A DNA stretch of 64,000 nt, taken from positions 1,184,149-1,248,148 of the forward strand of contig NZ_FUFN01000010.1 in the NCBI RefSeq assembly GCF_900162615.1, given 5' to 3'. The notes under the pieces are model-generated. The model had not been told where the DNA came from. It did no database searches and was given only the letters and a program-made list of their open reading frames with translations. Origin of the DNA: Virgibacillus proomii (GTDB taxonomy: Bacteria > Bacillota > Bacilli > Bacillales > Amphibacillaceae). Of the stretch, positions 53,765 to 62,668 are shown piece after piece (positions within the stretch are counted from its first letter, which is position 1; the number at the start of each line of letters is the position of its first letter). A program made the position numbers and the translations under genes.

Positions 53765-53922
53765 TTTATCTCGCATCTAAGATCCTTATATCCAAGCATG
53801 AATACGAGGAAGTTCAAAGGGGGAGACAATAGCACTCACATACCCGGCTCGTTCAAGCGCCTTTAGGTCATACCCTTGCAGTACTAACATTCAGTAGGAC
53901 ATGGAATGAAGTTTCCCTCTAT
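53765..53922 (+). repeat. Dispersed repeat, copy 8, degenerate, at the yfmS promoter
   Basis: TTTATCTCGCATCTAAGATC start, CCCGGCTCGTTCAAGCGCCT, TAGGTCATACCCTTGCAGTA, one arm CATTCAGTAGGA; the partner arm of the second hairpin is deleted. End TTTCCCTCTAT. Confidence 0.7.
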
Positions 53923-54184
53923 TGCTTAGGCAGTTCAAGGTAAATGGACCATGTTTTTAAATAATAAAGAGATGTGTAATTTTACTTTGTTGCAAAAAGA
54001 ACAAAAACGTATGGTTTAAATAAGAAAAAGCTTGCTTCTACTAGTATTGGTATAAAACAATCAGATATTAATATTTTAAGCAGAGTGCTTTTTGACATTG
54101 GTATACAAATAAGACTTTAATACTAATAATCGGATAATAAATAGAACTTTATGCTTATAAAAAATAGTTTATTTTATATTTCAG

Positions 54185-54214
54185 GCTTTATATATTTTAG
54201 TGACTTGCCGATAG
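54185..54214 (+). promoter_or_regulatory. SigD-like promoter upstream of motA
   Basis: GCCGATAG at 54207-54214 matches 7 of 8 bases of the B. subtilis SigD -10 (GCCGATAT), with TATA about 14 bases upstream in place of TAAA. SigD drives motility genes in Bacillus, fitting the motA-motB-chemoreceptor order downstream. Confidence 0.5.
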
Positions 54215-54402
54215 AAAAAATATGCGGAAATGGTATTTGTATTCTTACTAAGATAAAAAACGATTCAATTTAAAAGCAAGTATAGGCTTTAGTTAACCCA
54301 TAGAAAGGAAGTATATGAGCGTTGTTTTGTTTAAAAGGGACACATAACATAGAGAGAACTGAATACATGGATCAAACAAGTGTGGAATAGGAGGAAGGCA
54401 GC

Positions 54403-55188
54403 TTGGATAAGACTTCAATTATTGGAATTATTTTAGGAATTATTGCTGTAGGGGTAGGAATGGTTTTAAAAGGAGTACACTTGGGCGCATTAATTAATCC
54501 AGCAGCGATTTTAATTATTTTTGTTGGGACTGCTGCATCTGTATGTATTGCATTCCCAATCAGTACGATCAAAAAAGTTCCTTCATTGCTTAAAATAGTC
54601 TTTTCCGATGATCAACAAACGGATTATCAAGAAGTAGTACTAATGTTTACGAAATTGGCAGAGCAAACAAGAAAAGAAGGCATCTTATCATTGGAGAAGC
54701 AATTACGGGAGACAAAAGATCCTTTTTTACGTTCAGGATTGCAATTTGTTGTTGATGGTCAATCTCCTGAATTTATCCGCGAAGTGATGTTGGAAAAAAT
54801 TGATGCAATGGAAGAAAGGCATGAGGAAGGAGTCGCTGTTTTTTCCCAAGCAGGAACTTATGCACCTACATTAGGTGTTCTTGGTGCGGTTATCGGGTTA
54901 ATCGCTGCACTAGGTGATATGCAAGATATGGAGGTACTTGGACATGCAATTTCAGCCGCATTTATGGCTACACTAATGGGGATTTTTTCCGGATATGTAT
55001 TGTGGCATCCGTTTGCTAATAAGTTACGTGAAAAATCAAAACGAGAAGTGCGAATGAAAGAAATCATGGTGGAAGGATTGTTATCTATTACAGCCGGAAA
55101 CTCAGCAATGGTAGTTAAGGATAAGCTTGGATCTTATTTATCAACAAAAGAATTTCATGCATTAAAAGGAGAGGAGGAAGATGCGTAA
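54403..55188 (+). CDS. motA: Flagellar stator protein MotA
   Basis: A 261-residue stator subunit with four membrane helices (SIIGIILGIIAVGVGMVL; INPAAILIIFVGTAASVCIA; LGVLGAVIGLIAALGDM; ISAAFMATLMGIFSGYVLWH). The cytoplasmic loop holds the charged residues that touch FliG, and PTLGVLGAVIGLI holds the conserved prolines. TTG start after GGAGGAAGGCAGC. It overlaps motB by 8 bases. Whether it carries H+ or Na+ cannot be told from sequence with certainty. Confidence 0.92.
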   Translation: MDKTSIIGIILGIIAVGVGMVLKGVHLGALINPAAILIIFVGTAASVCIAFPISTIKKVPSLLKIVFSDDQQTDYQEVVLMFTKLAEQTRKEGILSLEKQLRETKDPFLRSGLQFVVDGQSPEFIREVMLEKIDAMEERHEEGVAVFSQAGTYAPTLGVLGAVIGLIAALGDMQDMEVLGHAISAAFMATLMGIFSGYVLWHPFANKLREKSKREVRMKEIMVEGLLSITAGNSAMVVKDKLGSYLSTKEFHALKGEEEDA

Positions 55189-55936
55189 AAACAAACAAAA
55201 AAAATCACATCATGTGAATGAGTCATGGCTCTTACCATATTCAGATTTATTAACACTTCTACTCGCTTTATTTATTGTTTTATTTGCTATGAGTAAAGTA
55301 GATTCTCAAAAATATAAAGAACTGGCGCAAGTGTTTCAGGGTGAGTTTTCCGGTGGTGAAGGAATCTTAGAAAATAGTCCTTCTTTACAGGACTTGCCTG
55401 CAGCGGATAATGATGAGGAAAAGGATCAAAAAAAGGAAAGAACGAAAGGTGAGCAGGAACTAGAAGAGCTTGAAGCCATTCAGAAACAAATCGATGCATA
55501 TATTATGGAAGAAGGCTTAGACAATACGCTACAGACAAAATTACAGGATGAAGGACTCTTAATAACAATTCTTAATAACATTTCCTTTGATTCTGGTAGC
55601 GCTAGGGTAACAAAGGAAGGAAAAAGGATTGCTAAGAAAGTATCGGACTTTTTGTCTACTGATCCGCCTCGTGAAGTAGTTATAAGTGGTCATACGGATG
55701 ATCAGCCAATTAATTATTCAGGGTTCTCCTCTAATTGGGAGCTTAGTGTAACTCGTGCAGTCAATTTTATGCAATTGTTACTTAATAATGACGAGCTAGA
55801 TCCTACGAAATTTAGTGCAAAGGGATACGGGGAGCATCGTCCTGCTGTTCCAAATACGAATGAAGCAAATCGAGAAAAAAATCGACGGGTCGAAGTACTT
55901 ATTTTGCCCAATTACAAAATTAAACCCGAAAAATAA
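55181..55936 (+). CDS. motB: Flagellar stator protein MotB
   Basis: A 251-residue stator subunit. One membrane helix (LLTLLLALFIVLFAMS) is preceded by the ion-binding Asp22 in PYSDLLT. A plug/linker with acidic runs follows, then an OmpA-like peptidoglycan-binding domain (FDSGSARVTKEGKRIAKKVS, VVISGHTDDQPI, NWELSVTRAVNFMQLL, KGYGEHRPAVPN, NREKNRRVEVLIL). GAGGAGGAAG within the end of motA provides its ribosome site. Anchors the stator around the motor. Confidence 0.93.
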   Translation: MRKNKQKKSHHVNESWLLPYSDLLTLLLALFIVLFAMSKVDSQKYKELAQVFQGEFSGGEGILENSPSLQDLPAADNDEEKDQKKERTKGEQELEELEAIQKQIDAYIMEEGLDNTLQTKLQDEGLLITILNNISFDSGSARVTKEGKRIAKKVSDFLSTDPPREVVISGHTDDQPINYSGFSSNWELSVTRAVNFMQLLLNNDELDPTKFSAKGYGEHRPAVPNTNEANREKNRRVEVLILPNYKIKPEK

Positions 55937-55974
55937 AGTAATGAATAAACCACTCAAATTAGGGGGAACTTATC

Positions 55975-57669
55975 ATGCACAAGTTGTTTGCTGCCAGAAG
56001 TATTAAAATGAAACTGATTTTTTCATTTTCTGTCATTATTGCATTAGTTCTGTTATTAGGCATTACCAATATTATCGGAATTTATAACAGCAATAAAAAT
56101 ACCGAAGAAATTATCAATAAGGACATGCAATTATTAGTAGCTCAGGAAAAGATGGCGATAAATACTGCAGAACGGACAGGTTTTCTTAGAGGATATTTAT
56201 TGTATGATGATGAAAAATATAAACAATCATTTCAAGATACAGTTGAGGAAACGACTGAACTGGAAAAATTTATTCTTAAACATAATAAGTCGCAAAAGGT
56301 AAAAGATTTAATGGATAAAAAAGTAGAGTGGGGGCATCTGACAAATAAGTTTTTTAAGGAATATGAGAAAGGTAATAAAGCTGAAGCGAGAAGGATTATG
56401 GAAAAAGAAATGCAACCAATTGGTATCGAACTAATTGATGGGTTCAAGGAATTGGCTCAATTAAGAGAAGATAGTATTACCGAGAAAGGGAAGTCTGTAA
56501 TCGATATAGGTAATACGATTTTAACTATTGCAGCAATTTTGATGGCGGTTGTAGTTGTGTTAGGCATTGTTATAGCATATATGACAGCAATTGCGATTGC
56601 AAAGCCATTGCATCGAGTGAAGGAACGGATGAATCAAATTGCTAATGGTGATTTAAGCGGGGAACCATTACAAGTAAAAGGAAAAGATGAGATTGCTCAA
56701 TTAATGACAGCTACAAACATAATGAATGAACAATTAAAAGAATTGCTAAATCGAATTAAGGATGTAGCTGGAACTGTCAATGACCAAAGTCGTGTATTAA
56801 CCCAAGCTGCCAATGAAGTGCAACAAGGTACAGAGCAGGTTGCTGCTACAATGGAAGAACTAGCTTCAGGTGCAGAAAACCAGGCAAATCATGCAGGAAG
56901 TTTGTCTAGTATGATGAATGATTTGAATACTACGATTCAAGAAGTAGACCATAGTAGTGATAGCATAAAAACATTTTCTAATGATGTGTTACAACAAACC
57001 CAATCCGGATTTGATACTATGGAATCGACAAATGAACAAATGAAAAAAATTGACCAAATTGTTAAAGATTCTGTTCAAGGCGTACAGAGTCTTGATGTCA
57101 AAACGCAAGAAATATCAAAATTAGTAACTGTGATTGGCGAAATTGCGGAGCAGACAAATCTGCTTGCATTAAATGCAGCTATTGAAGCAGCAAGAGCTGG
57201 AGAACATGGAAAAGGTTTTGCGGTTGTTGCAGATGAAGTACGAAAGTTAGCAGAACAGGTTTCGGAGTCATTAAGTGAGATCACTAATGTAGTTAATACA
57301 ATTCAAAAAGAATCGGATCAAGTTACTGTTGCGCTTCAGGAAGGTTACGGAGAAGTATCTGCAGGATCAGAGCAAATGACAAAGACAAAAGATACATTTA
57401 AAACAATATATGATGCAGTAAATGCTATGACGGATAACATTTCTATTGTTAAGAGTCATGTTGATCGAGTTACTGAAAATAGTAAAGAAATGAATGGTTC
57501 TGTTGGAGAAATAGCTGCAATTTCCGAAGAATCAGCTGCTGGAATTGAACAGACTTCTGCCGCCACACAACAAACTAGCAGTTCCATGGAGCAGGTTACT
57601 GCAAATGCAGAGCAACTTTCAGGTCTAGCAAATGAGTTAACGACACTAATTAAACGATTTTCATTATAG
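55975..57669 (+). CDS. Transmembrane methyl-accepting chemotaxis protein
   Basis: A 564-residue chemoreceptor like B. subtilis YvaQ. Helix 1 (LIFSFSVIIALVLLLGITNI) and helix 2 (ILTIAAILMAVVVVLGIVIA, about 183-208) flank a four-helix-bundle sensor of about 140 residues. HAMP follows (AIAKPLHRVKERMNQIANGD), then the signalling domain with tip EQTNLLALNAAIEAARAGEH and adaptation region. AGGGGGAACTTATC precedes ATG. 38 bases after motB, so probably in the same SigD operon. The ligand is unknown; 4HB sensors often detect small organic acids or amino acids. Confidence 0.92.
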   Translation: MHKLFAARSIKMKLIFSFSVIIALVLLLGITNIIGIYNSNKNTEEIINKDMQLLVAQEKMAINTAERTGFLRGYLLYDDEKYKQSFQDTVEETTELEKFILKHNKSQKVKDLMDKKVEWGHLTNKFFKEYEKGNKAEARRIMEKEMQPIGIELIDGFKELAQLREDSITEKGKSVIDIGNTILTIAAILMAVVVVLGIVIAYMTAIAIAKPLHRVKERMNQIANGDLSGEPLQVKGKDEIAQLMTATNIMNEQLKELLNRIKDVAGTVNDQSRVLTQAANEVQQGTEQVAATMEELASGAENQANHAGSLSSMMNDLNTTIQEVDHSSDSIKTFSNDVLQQTQSGFDTMESTNEQMKKIDQIVKDSVQGVQSLDVKTQEISKLVTVIGEIAEQTNLLALNAAIEAARAGEHGKGFAVVADEVRKLAEQVSESLSEITNVVNTIQKESDQVTVALQEGYGEVSAGSEQMTKTKDTFKTIYDAVNAMTDNISIVKSHVDRVTENSKEMNGSVGEIAAISEESAAGIEQTSAATQQTSSSMEQVTANAEQLSGLANELTTLIKRFSL

Positions 57670-57861
57670 TGACGATTAAGGATAAATGGGGATAGCACAA
57701 TTTTTAAAAAAATGCATGTTCTTGGTTTAGGTAAAAAGGTATAAAATTCATACAATGAGTGTAAGGAGCAATATAGTTTAGCATAAGTTCTTATAGCCAC
57801 ATGTTAAGTTGAAAATAAGATTCCCTAAACGGGTTGGGACATAAGCAAATACTAAATATCA

Positions 57862-57900
57862 CAAACCGAACAATTCATTTATAATTGTTCGGTTTGTTTG
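57862..57900. terminator. Bidirectional terminator
   Basis: CAAACCGAACAATT / AATTGTTCGGTTTG perfect stem, then TTTGTGTTT. Confidence 0.85.
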
Positions 57901-57906
57901 TGTTTA

Positions 57907-57957
57907 GAAAGACTTGGCTTGTCGCCAAGTCTTTAGCGAAAGCCATAGTTTTTCTTA
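57907..57957 (-). repeat. Hairpin module attached to repeat copy 9
   Basis: Inverted copy of 17658-17706: AAAGACTTGGC / GCCAAGTCTTT with a 5-base loop, then AGCGAAAGCCATAGTTTTTC. Confidence 0.7.
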
Positions 57958-57961
57958 TACT

Positions 57962-58141
57962 ATAAAGTGAAACTTCATTCAGTAGGAGTTTTCTTCCATC
58001 TCCTACCGAATGTTAGTACCACAAGGGTAGGCCCTTGAACGAATCGGGCATTTAGGTGCCGTCTTCTCCCACTTAGACCCTTTTGTATCAACTCCAAGAT
58101 TTTGAAGTGGGAGTCTTACGGCACCTTACATGCGGGATAAA
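57962..58141 (-). repeat. Two-hairpin dispersed repeat, copy 9, inverted, well preserved
   Basis: On the minus strand, starts TTTATCCCGCATGTAAGGTG at 58141, has GACTCCCACTTC / AAGTGGGAG arms, ATGCCCGATTCGTTCAAGGG, the CATTCGGTAGGAG / CTCCTACTGAATG hairpin and ends AAGTTTCACTTTAT at 57962. Over 90 percent like copy 6 by eye. Confidence 0.85.
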
Positions 58142-58179
58142 GCCTAAAAATTTTATACTTTTTTATAGTGTAAAAAATT

Positions 58180-58345
58180 CCTATCCTCGCTACTTCAACA
58201 TATTTGCTTTCCGCAGGTCTCCTCAGCTTCCTCGGAAAGCAAAGATCGCTTGTAGGATCTTCAACTCGAGCTATTCCCGAGAGGAGTCTACATATGTGGA
58301 CTCCGCTAAAAACTTGCGTATACTCAAGGACGATTTATTGTTCGT
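58180..58345. repeat. Degenerate third-type intergenic repeat
   Basis: GCTTTCCGCAGGTCTCCTCA, TTCCTCGGAAAGCAAAGATC, ATTCCCGAGAGGAGTC and ACATATGTGGACTCCGC: inverted-repeat-rich sequence of the kind common between genes in Bacillaceae. A chance open frame runs through it but has no coding signals. Confidence 0.4.
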
Positions 58346-58770
58346 TTTTTAAAGTACCTATAGCTCTTGTTCTTTGAACGTAAAGAATTCTGTGAAACAT
58401 CGTTTAAACATGGAGAATGAGTGATAAATACAACTTAAAAAAGAATTTGTGCTAGGCTAGTCCTGTTGTCTTTATATTCAAGCAAGGACATGAAATACAT
58501 TTCGGTTTTATAGAATTAAATTACAAATTACTTAATTGAAAAATTCGAATGGTTCCGGCTACTCTTCATACCTGTTTTAAATAAAAAGTATATAACTTAC
58601 TACAGTATGTACTGACAAATTTTGATAAAACTAGTCAACTATTTTTCTAGAAAATACTTTGACCGAGAGGATAGAATGGGTTATAATTAACAGTCGTATT
58701 AAGAAAAATTAATAGTAAATTAAAATGTACTTAAAATAACGAATATGACTTTAAAATTAGAGGTGAACAA
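58346..58770. other. Gene-free stretch ahead of the LTA synthase gene
   Basis: AT-rich, with likely promoter near 58660-58690 (TACTTTGACCGAGAGG, TATAATTA). No coding frame supported. Confidence 0.4.
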
Positions 58771-58771
58771 A

Positions 58772-60733
58772 GTGAAGAAATTATTATCTACAAAACTAGG
58801 ATTCTTCGCGGTAGCACTTGTGCTTTTCTGGATAAAAACATATTTAATATATAAATTTGAATTCAGTCTAGGAGAAAGTGGAGTGATGCAGGAATTCTTA
58901 TTATTTTTTAATCCACTAAACTCAGGGTTGATTTTCCTAGGATTAGCTTTATTTGCTAAAGGTAGAAAAGCAGGAATCTGGATTATTATCATCGATGCGG
59001 TTCTAAGCTTTATTTTATATGCTAATGTCGTATTCTACCGTTTCAATAGTGACTTTATTACGATTCCTACATTGTTGCAAACAGATAACTTTGGCAGCAT
59101 CGGGGGAAGTATTGCTGATTTAGCGCAAATGAGTGATTTGCTTTATACGGTAGATATTATTTTCTTGACCATTTTATTTATTTTTGTACGTAAAAATTGG
59201 TCGGTAGAACGAATGCAATTACGGAAGCCGTTCCTCGTTATTTCAGCTGGCGTTTTGGCTTTTACTATTAATCTAGGACTAGCTGAAGCAGATCGGCCAC
59301 AATTATTAGAACGTACCTTTGACAGGAACTATCTAGTAAAATATTTAGGGGCATTTAACTTTACAATTTATGATGCTATTCAAAGTGCAAAGACATCAAC
59401 AAGACGTGTTCTTGCTGATAGTAATGATATTACGAAAGTAGAAAACTATACGAAAGCTAAATATGCTGAACCAAACCAGAAGTATTTTGGTAAAGGGAAA
59501 GAAAAGAATATTATAAAGATTCATTTGGAGTCTTTCCAATCTTTCTTAATTAATTATGAGTTACATGGCGAAGAAGTAACACCGTTTTTGAATTCACTTG
59601 TCAATGATCAGAAAAAAGGATTCACTTATTTTGATAACTTTTTTCAACAAACAGAACAAGGAAAAACTGCAGATGCCGAGTTAATCCTGGACACTTCCTT
59701 GTATGGATTGCCTCAAGGAGCTGCGTTTGTAACGAAGGGAAATAATACGTATCAAGCACTTCCAGCGATTCTTGATCAAAAGCAAAATTACACAAGTGCT
59801 GTGTTCCATGGTGATGGTAAGTCATTTTGGAACCGTGATGAGGTATATAAGCATTTAGGTATAAATGAGTTTTACCACGAAGATTTTTATGATATGAGTG
59901 AGGAAAATGTTATTAACTATGGCTTAAAGGATAAACCATTCTTTGAACAATCCATACCTTATTTAGAAGATATGGAGCAGCCATTTTATGCACATATGAT
60001 GACACTAACACACCATCATCCATATTTGATTGACGAAGAAGATGCAACCATTGAACCTGCTGAGACGGGTGATGGATCTGTGGATCGTTATTTTCAAACA
60101 GCGCGTTATTTGGATGAATCGCTCGAGCAGTTCTTTAATGATTTAAAGGAAAAAGGTCTTTATGATGACTCCATTATTATGATTTATGGTGATCATTATG
60201 GTATTTCTAATAATCATAACCGAGCAATGGAAGAAATTATTGGTGAAGAAATTACGCCATTGAAAAATGCAGAATTACAGCGAGTACCATTTATGATTCG
60301 AATACCAGGTGTTAAAAGTGAAGGAACCAATCACACCTATGCTGGGCAAGTTGATGTTATGCCAACGCTATTGCATATTTTAGGTGTTGATGCGCAAGAC
60401 TATATTCAATTTGGAACAGATATGTTCTCCAAAGAACATAAAGAGTATGTTCCTTTCCGAAATGGGAACTTTATGACTCCAGAGTATAGCTTTGTGGATG
60501 GAAATTATTATGATAACGAAACAAAAGAAGTAATTAAAAAACCTACTGATGAAATGAAAAAGATGCACGATACGGTTATGAAAGAATTAAAGCTATCTGA
60601 TGAAGTTTTATACGGCGATTTATTACGTTTCTATACCCCTAATAAAGATTGGAAGCCTATAGATCCTGATGACTATTTCTATGGTGGACCAGCAGGCAAA
60701 GGCAAAAAAAATGATGATTCAAAAGTTAAATAA
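58772..60733 (+). CDS. ltaS: Lipoteichoic acid synthase (LtaS type)
   Basis: A 653-residue polyglycerol-phosphate synthase. GTG 58772 is chosen (AGAGGTGAACAAA upstream). Five N-terminal membrane helices are followed by an extracellular sulfatase-like domain. The catalytic Thr is at 299 in EQGKTADAELI (S. aureus Thr300); the metal-binding Glu is in KIHLESFQSF, and YGDHYGISNNHN gives further ligands. It polymerises glycerol phosphate from phosphatidylglycerol on the outer membrane face. B. subtilis has four paralogues, so the exact role (main LTA, primase or stress) is open. Monocistronic. Confidence 0.92.
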   Translation: MKKLLSTKLGFFAVALVLFWIKTYLIYKFEFSLGESGVMQEFLLFFNPLNSGLIFLGLALFAKGRKAGIWIIIIDAVLSFILYANVVFYRFNSDFITIPTLLQTDNFGSIGGSIADLAQMSDLLYTVDIIFLTILFIFVRKNWSVERMQLRKPFLVISAGVLAFTINLGLAEADRPQLLERTFDRNYLVKYLGAFNFTIYDAIQSAKTSTRRVLADSNDITKVENYTKAKYAEPNQKYFGKGKEKNIIKIHLESFQSFLINYELHGEEVTPFLNSLVNDQKKGFTYFDNFFQQTEQGKTADAELILDTSLYGLPQGAAFVTKGNNTYQALPAILDQKQNYTSAVFHGDGKSFWNRDEVYKHLGINEFYHEDFYDMSEENVINYGLKDKPFFEQSIPYLEDMEQPFYAHMMTLTHHHPYLIDEEDATIEPAETGDGSVDRYFQTARYLDESLEQFFNDLKEKGLYDDSIIMIYGDHYGISNNHNRAMEEIIGEEITPLKNAELQRVPFMIRIPGVKSEGTNHTYAGQVDVMPTLLHILGVDAQDYIQFGTDMFSKEHKEYVPFRNGNFMTPEYSFVDGNYYDNETKEVIKKPTDEMKKMHDTVMKELKLSDEVLYGDLLRFYTPNKDWKPIDPDDYFYGGPAGKGKKNDDSKVK

Positions 60734-60736
60734 GTA

Positions 60737-60782
60737 GCAAGAAAAAAACGTCTGGAATAATTTGCGGGCGGTTTTTTCTTGC
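60737..60782 (+). terminator. Terminator of ltaS
   Basis: GCAAGAAAAAAACG / CGGTTTTTTCTTGC stem, 6 bases after the stop codon. Confidence 0.75.
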
Positions 60783-60811
60783 ATAAGAAATTATATCAGT
60801 TTCTGCAAGGT

Positions 60812-60970
60812 GGATAGTTTGTTTGAGAGTAACTTCGTCTTGTTTAGCTCAAGTGCTTGTGCTGTTAGCAAACTTTGCTCTGATCAGTCAACATCGGCTC
60901 GAATCTAAAGGGAGGCAGACTAAAAGCGGGCTGCCGCTCAGGTATCGGCATCCCCTGTTTTCGAGGGGTG
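60812..60970 (+). repeat. Second-family intergenic repeat
   Basis: GAGTAACTTCGTCTTGTTTAG...GTGCTGTTAGC, and GCATCCCCTGTTTTCGAGGGGTGC, a perfect hairpin at 60949-60972. Related to 47330-47440. It abuts dispersed-repeat copy 10. Confidence 0.5.
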
Positions 60971-60975
60971 CTTTC

Positions 60976-61138
60976 TTTATCCTGTATGTAACTGGTGGTA
61001 AGCCTGCCCTTCCATGCTACGAGGTTAAACCTAGGAGTTAAAAGGAGGGTCTTACTACAAGTCAAATGCTTGATTCTGTTCATTCTAACAATCAGGTAGG
61101 GATAAAAGAAAACCCCAGCTGATTGAAGATTCACGTAA
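60976..61138 (+). repeat. Two-hairpin dispersed repeat, copy 10
   Basis: TTTATCCTGTATGTAACTGG, GTAAGCCTGCCCTTCC, CAAGTCAAATGC, hairpin AATCAGGTAGGG / CCCCAGCTGATT, end GAAGATTCACGTAAT (terminal TTTAT decayed). Confidence 0.7.
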
Positions 61139-61370
61139 TTTCTTCAAAAGTTGTCCAGTTTGTACATCACTAAACGAGAGCTTATGCTTTTGTTTTTAAC
61201 AAAAAAATATAAGCTAATCTAGAAAAATTTCGTTTTCAAATCCTATCATATTCATTACATCGAAAGGAAGTAAAATCATATAATGAATTATACAAGCTTT
61301 ATTGCTTGAAATACAAAAAAGAAATGCGAACAAAAGTTCTGATTTTCGTATTTTTTTTAAAAAACTATGG

Positions 61371-61376
61371 TATACT
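61371..61376 (+). promoter_or_regulatory. -10 box of the type I toxin transcript
   Basis: TATACT after CTATGG, with a T-rich -35 region. The transcript would start near 61382 and carry a 55-base leader. Confidence 0.5.
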
Positions 61377-61436
61377 AAGAACTGATAATGTTCTTAAGGA
61401 TCGGTCGGCTAACCCTAGAGTAAGGGGGTGAGCCAA

Positions 61437-61532
61437 TTGAATGTTTATGAAGTGTTCATGGTGTTGTTTGCATTTGGCAGCTTTTTAGTTGCTTTTTTAA
61501 CACTAATCATCCGATTCATCAATAAAAAATAG
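61437..61532 (+). CDS. Type I toxin, holin-like (TxpA/Hol_Tox family)
   Basis: TTG start 6 bases after AGGGGGTGA. The 31-residue product has one membrane helix: a NVYEVFMVLFAFGSFLVAFL start, then TLIIRFINKK. The MxVYExLMLMxxFGxFxxALLTLI pattern is that of putative holin-like toxins such as TxpA and BsrG-type peptides, which depolarise the membrane. Two terminators arranged tail to tail (61595-61624 for this strand, 61530-61555 for the other) show that an antisense RNA overlaps the 3' end. The peptide is too short for normal gene finders. Confidence 0.8.
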   Translation: MNVYEVFMVLFAFGSFLVAFLTLIIRFINKK

Positions 61533-61635
61533 ACCTCTTGAAACAAAGAGGCCTATTCCTTCATAGTCGATCCCCATAGGAACCGCTTATCATGGACCAC
61601 AGTTGCAGCTGTGGTCTTTTTTTAGTATATGCAAC
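61522..61635 (-). ncRNA. Antisense RNA antitoxin (RatA-like)
   Basis: Minus-strand TATACT at 61624-61629 and TATAGT or TATACT boxes nearby (to about 61653) can start an RNA that ends at the hairpin AATAGGCCTCTT...AAGAGGTCTATT (61528-61556), followed on that strand by TTTTTTATT. It would be complementary to the 3' part of the toxin mRNA over about 90 bases, the TxpA/RatA arrangement. Exact ends are inferred. Confidence 0.6.
61595..61626 (+). terminator. Terminator of the toxin mRNA
   Basis: GACCACAGTTGCAGCTGTGGTC then TTTTTTT. Confidence 0.85.
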
Positions 61636-61639
61636 ACTA

Positions 61640-62430
61640 TACCTGTAGTATACCATAAAAGCAGGTTTTATAGTATTTAATATATTAGTAAAGTTTCAAT
61701 ATTATTTTTAAAATGGGGCTGAATAAAATCTTATATAAAAAGTGTTATTAAGCGGTACGTTAATAAACGACTGTCACAGTGAGGGGAACTATAAAATAAT
61801 TTTAATAGTTGATTAGTAAAGATGTCTACTTAAGCTTGTCCAAGATTAGAATAACTTATTGGTTGAAATTGAAATCCGTATAGGAAAAGAAGAAAAAAAC
61901 GAATCAATTTATTGACATTTTAATGATCATAAATTTTTTACATTTTTTTAACTTAACTAGACAAAAGATGATCCTAATTTTTTAATGAAAGTTCATAAAT
62001 TTGTCATAATTAATGAACGGGCCGGGTATCTGCCATATTATTAGTTATTCATCGTCATGAATAGAGGATTTAAGACAGATAAAGTTATAATTTGACAATA
62101 ATCTTTAGCGAAAGCTTGGCTCGATTCGTTTATTCGACATTTCGAAATGGAATTACATGACTTGACTGGTATGAGATAATAGGTATATATATCTATATTT
62201 TATGTAGGTAAAAAGTTTTGATTTATTATAAAGTGAAACTTCAACTTCATGCCCTTCCAGCAAACACGGAAAAAAGAAAACTAAAACTAAATCGTACGTT
62301 ATTACTTTTCATCACTATCTAAGCGTACTTGTTACATTGTTATTATCTCCCAATAGACTTATTACCAGATACAAGTCAATGAGAGGGGGGTAGTTGCTAA
62401 TTAAATAGCATTAATACATAGTTAACAAAG
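61640..62430. other. Gene-poor stretch with repeat fragments
   Basis: No gene supported. Fragments of the dispersed repeat are seen: CTTTAGCGAAAGCTTGGC (62104) and the inverted right end ATAAAGTGAAACTTC (62228-62243). Confidence 0.45.
62228..62250 (-). repeat. Dispersed repeat, right-end fragment, inverted
   Basis: ATAAAGTGAAACTTCAACTTC equals the right end (GAAGTTTCACTTTAT) of the element on the minus strand. Confidence 0.5.
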
Positions 62431-62452
62431 GAATTTGATAGGAGGAAACATA

Positions 62453-62668
62453 ATGATGGAAGTGAACACAATAAACCAACAAGTAAATAACTATATTTAT
62501 TTTCGAAATTTTCGGTACCATCAACAGCAAATTCTTTTTATTTATAACTACCTTAATGGAACGTATAATCGCAGTATAAGCTTAAACTTCTTTGTTATAC
62601 AGGATAAGTTTATCCGTTCTCAGCTTAAACAGCTTGATACAATCTTAAACCACCGAACGGATAAGTAG
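62453..62668 (+). CDS. 71-residue hypothetical protein
   Basis: ATG 62453 or 62456 after GATAGGAGGAAACATA, a very good ribosome site. The product is MMEVNTINQQVNNYIYFRNF, RYHQQQILFIYNYLNGTYNR and SISLNFFVIQDKFIRSQLKQ then LDTILNHRTDK: rich in Tyr, Asn and Gln, soluble. A strong terminator begins at the stop codon. Not recognised; probably a lineage-specific small gene. Confidence 0.6.
   Translation: MMEVNTINQQVNNYIYFRNFRYHQQQILFIYNYLNGTYNRSISLNFFVIQDKFIRSQLKQLDTILNHRTDK

Noticed and set aside
58083..58352. 89-codon plus-strand frame
   Set aside because: It runs across repeat copy 9 and another repeat, with no ribosome site; an accidental frame in repeat DNA.
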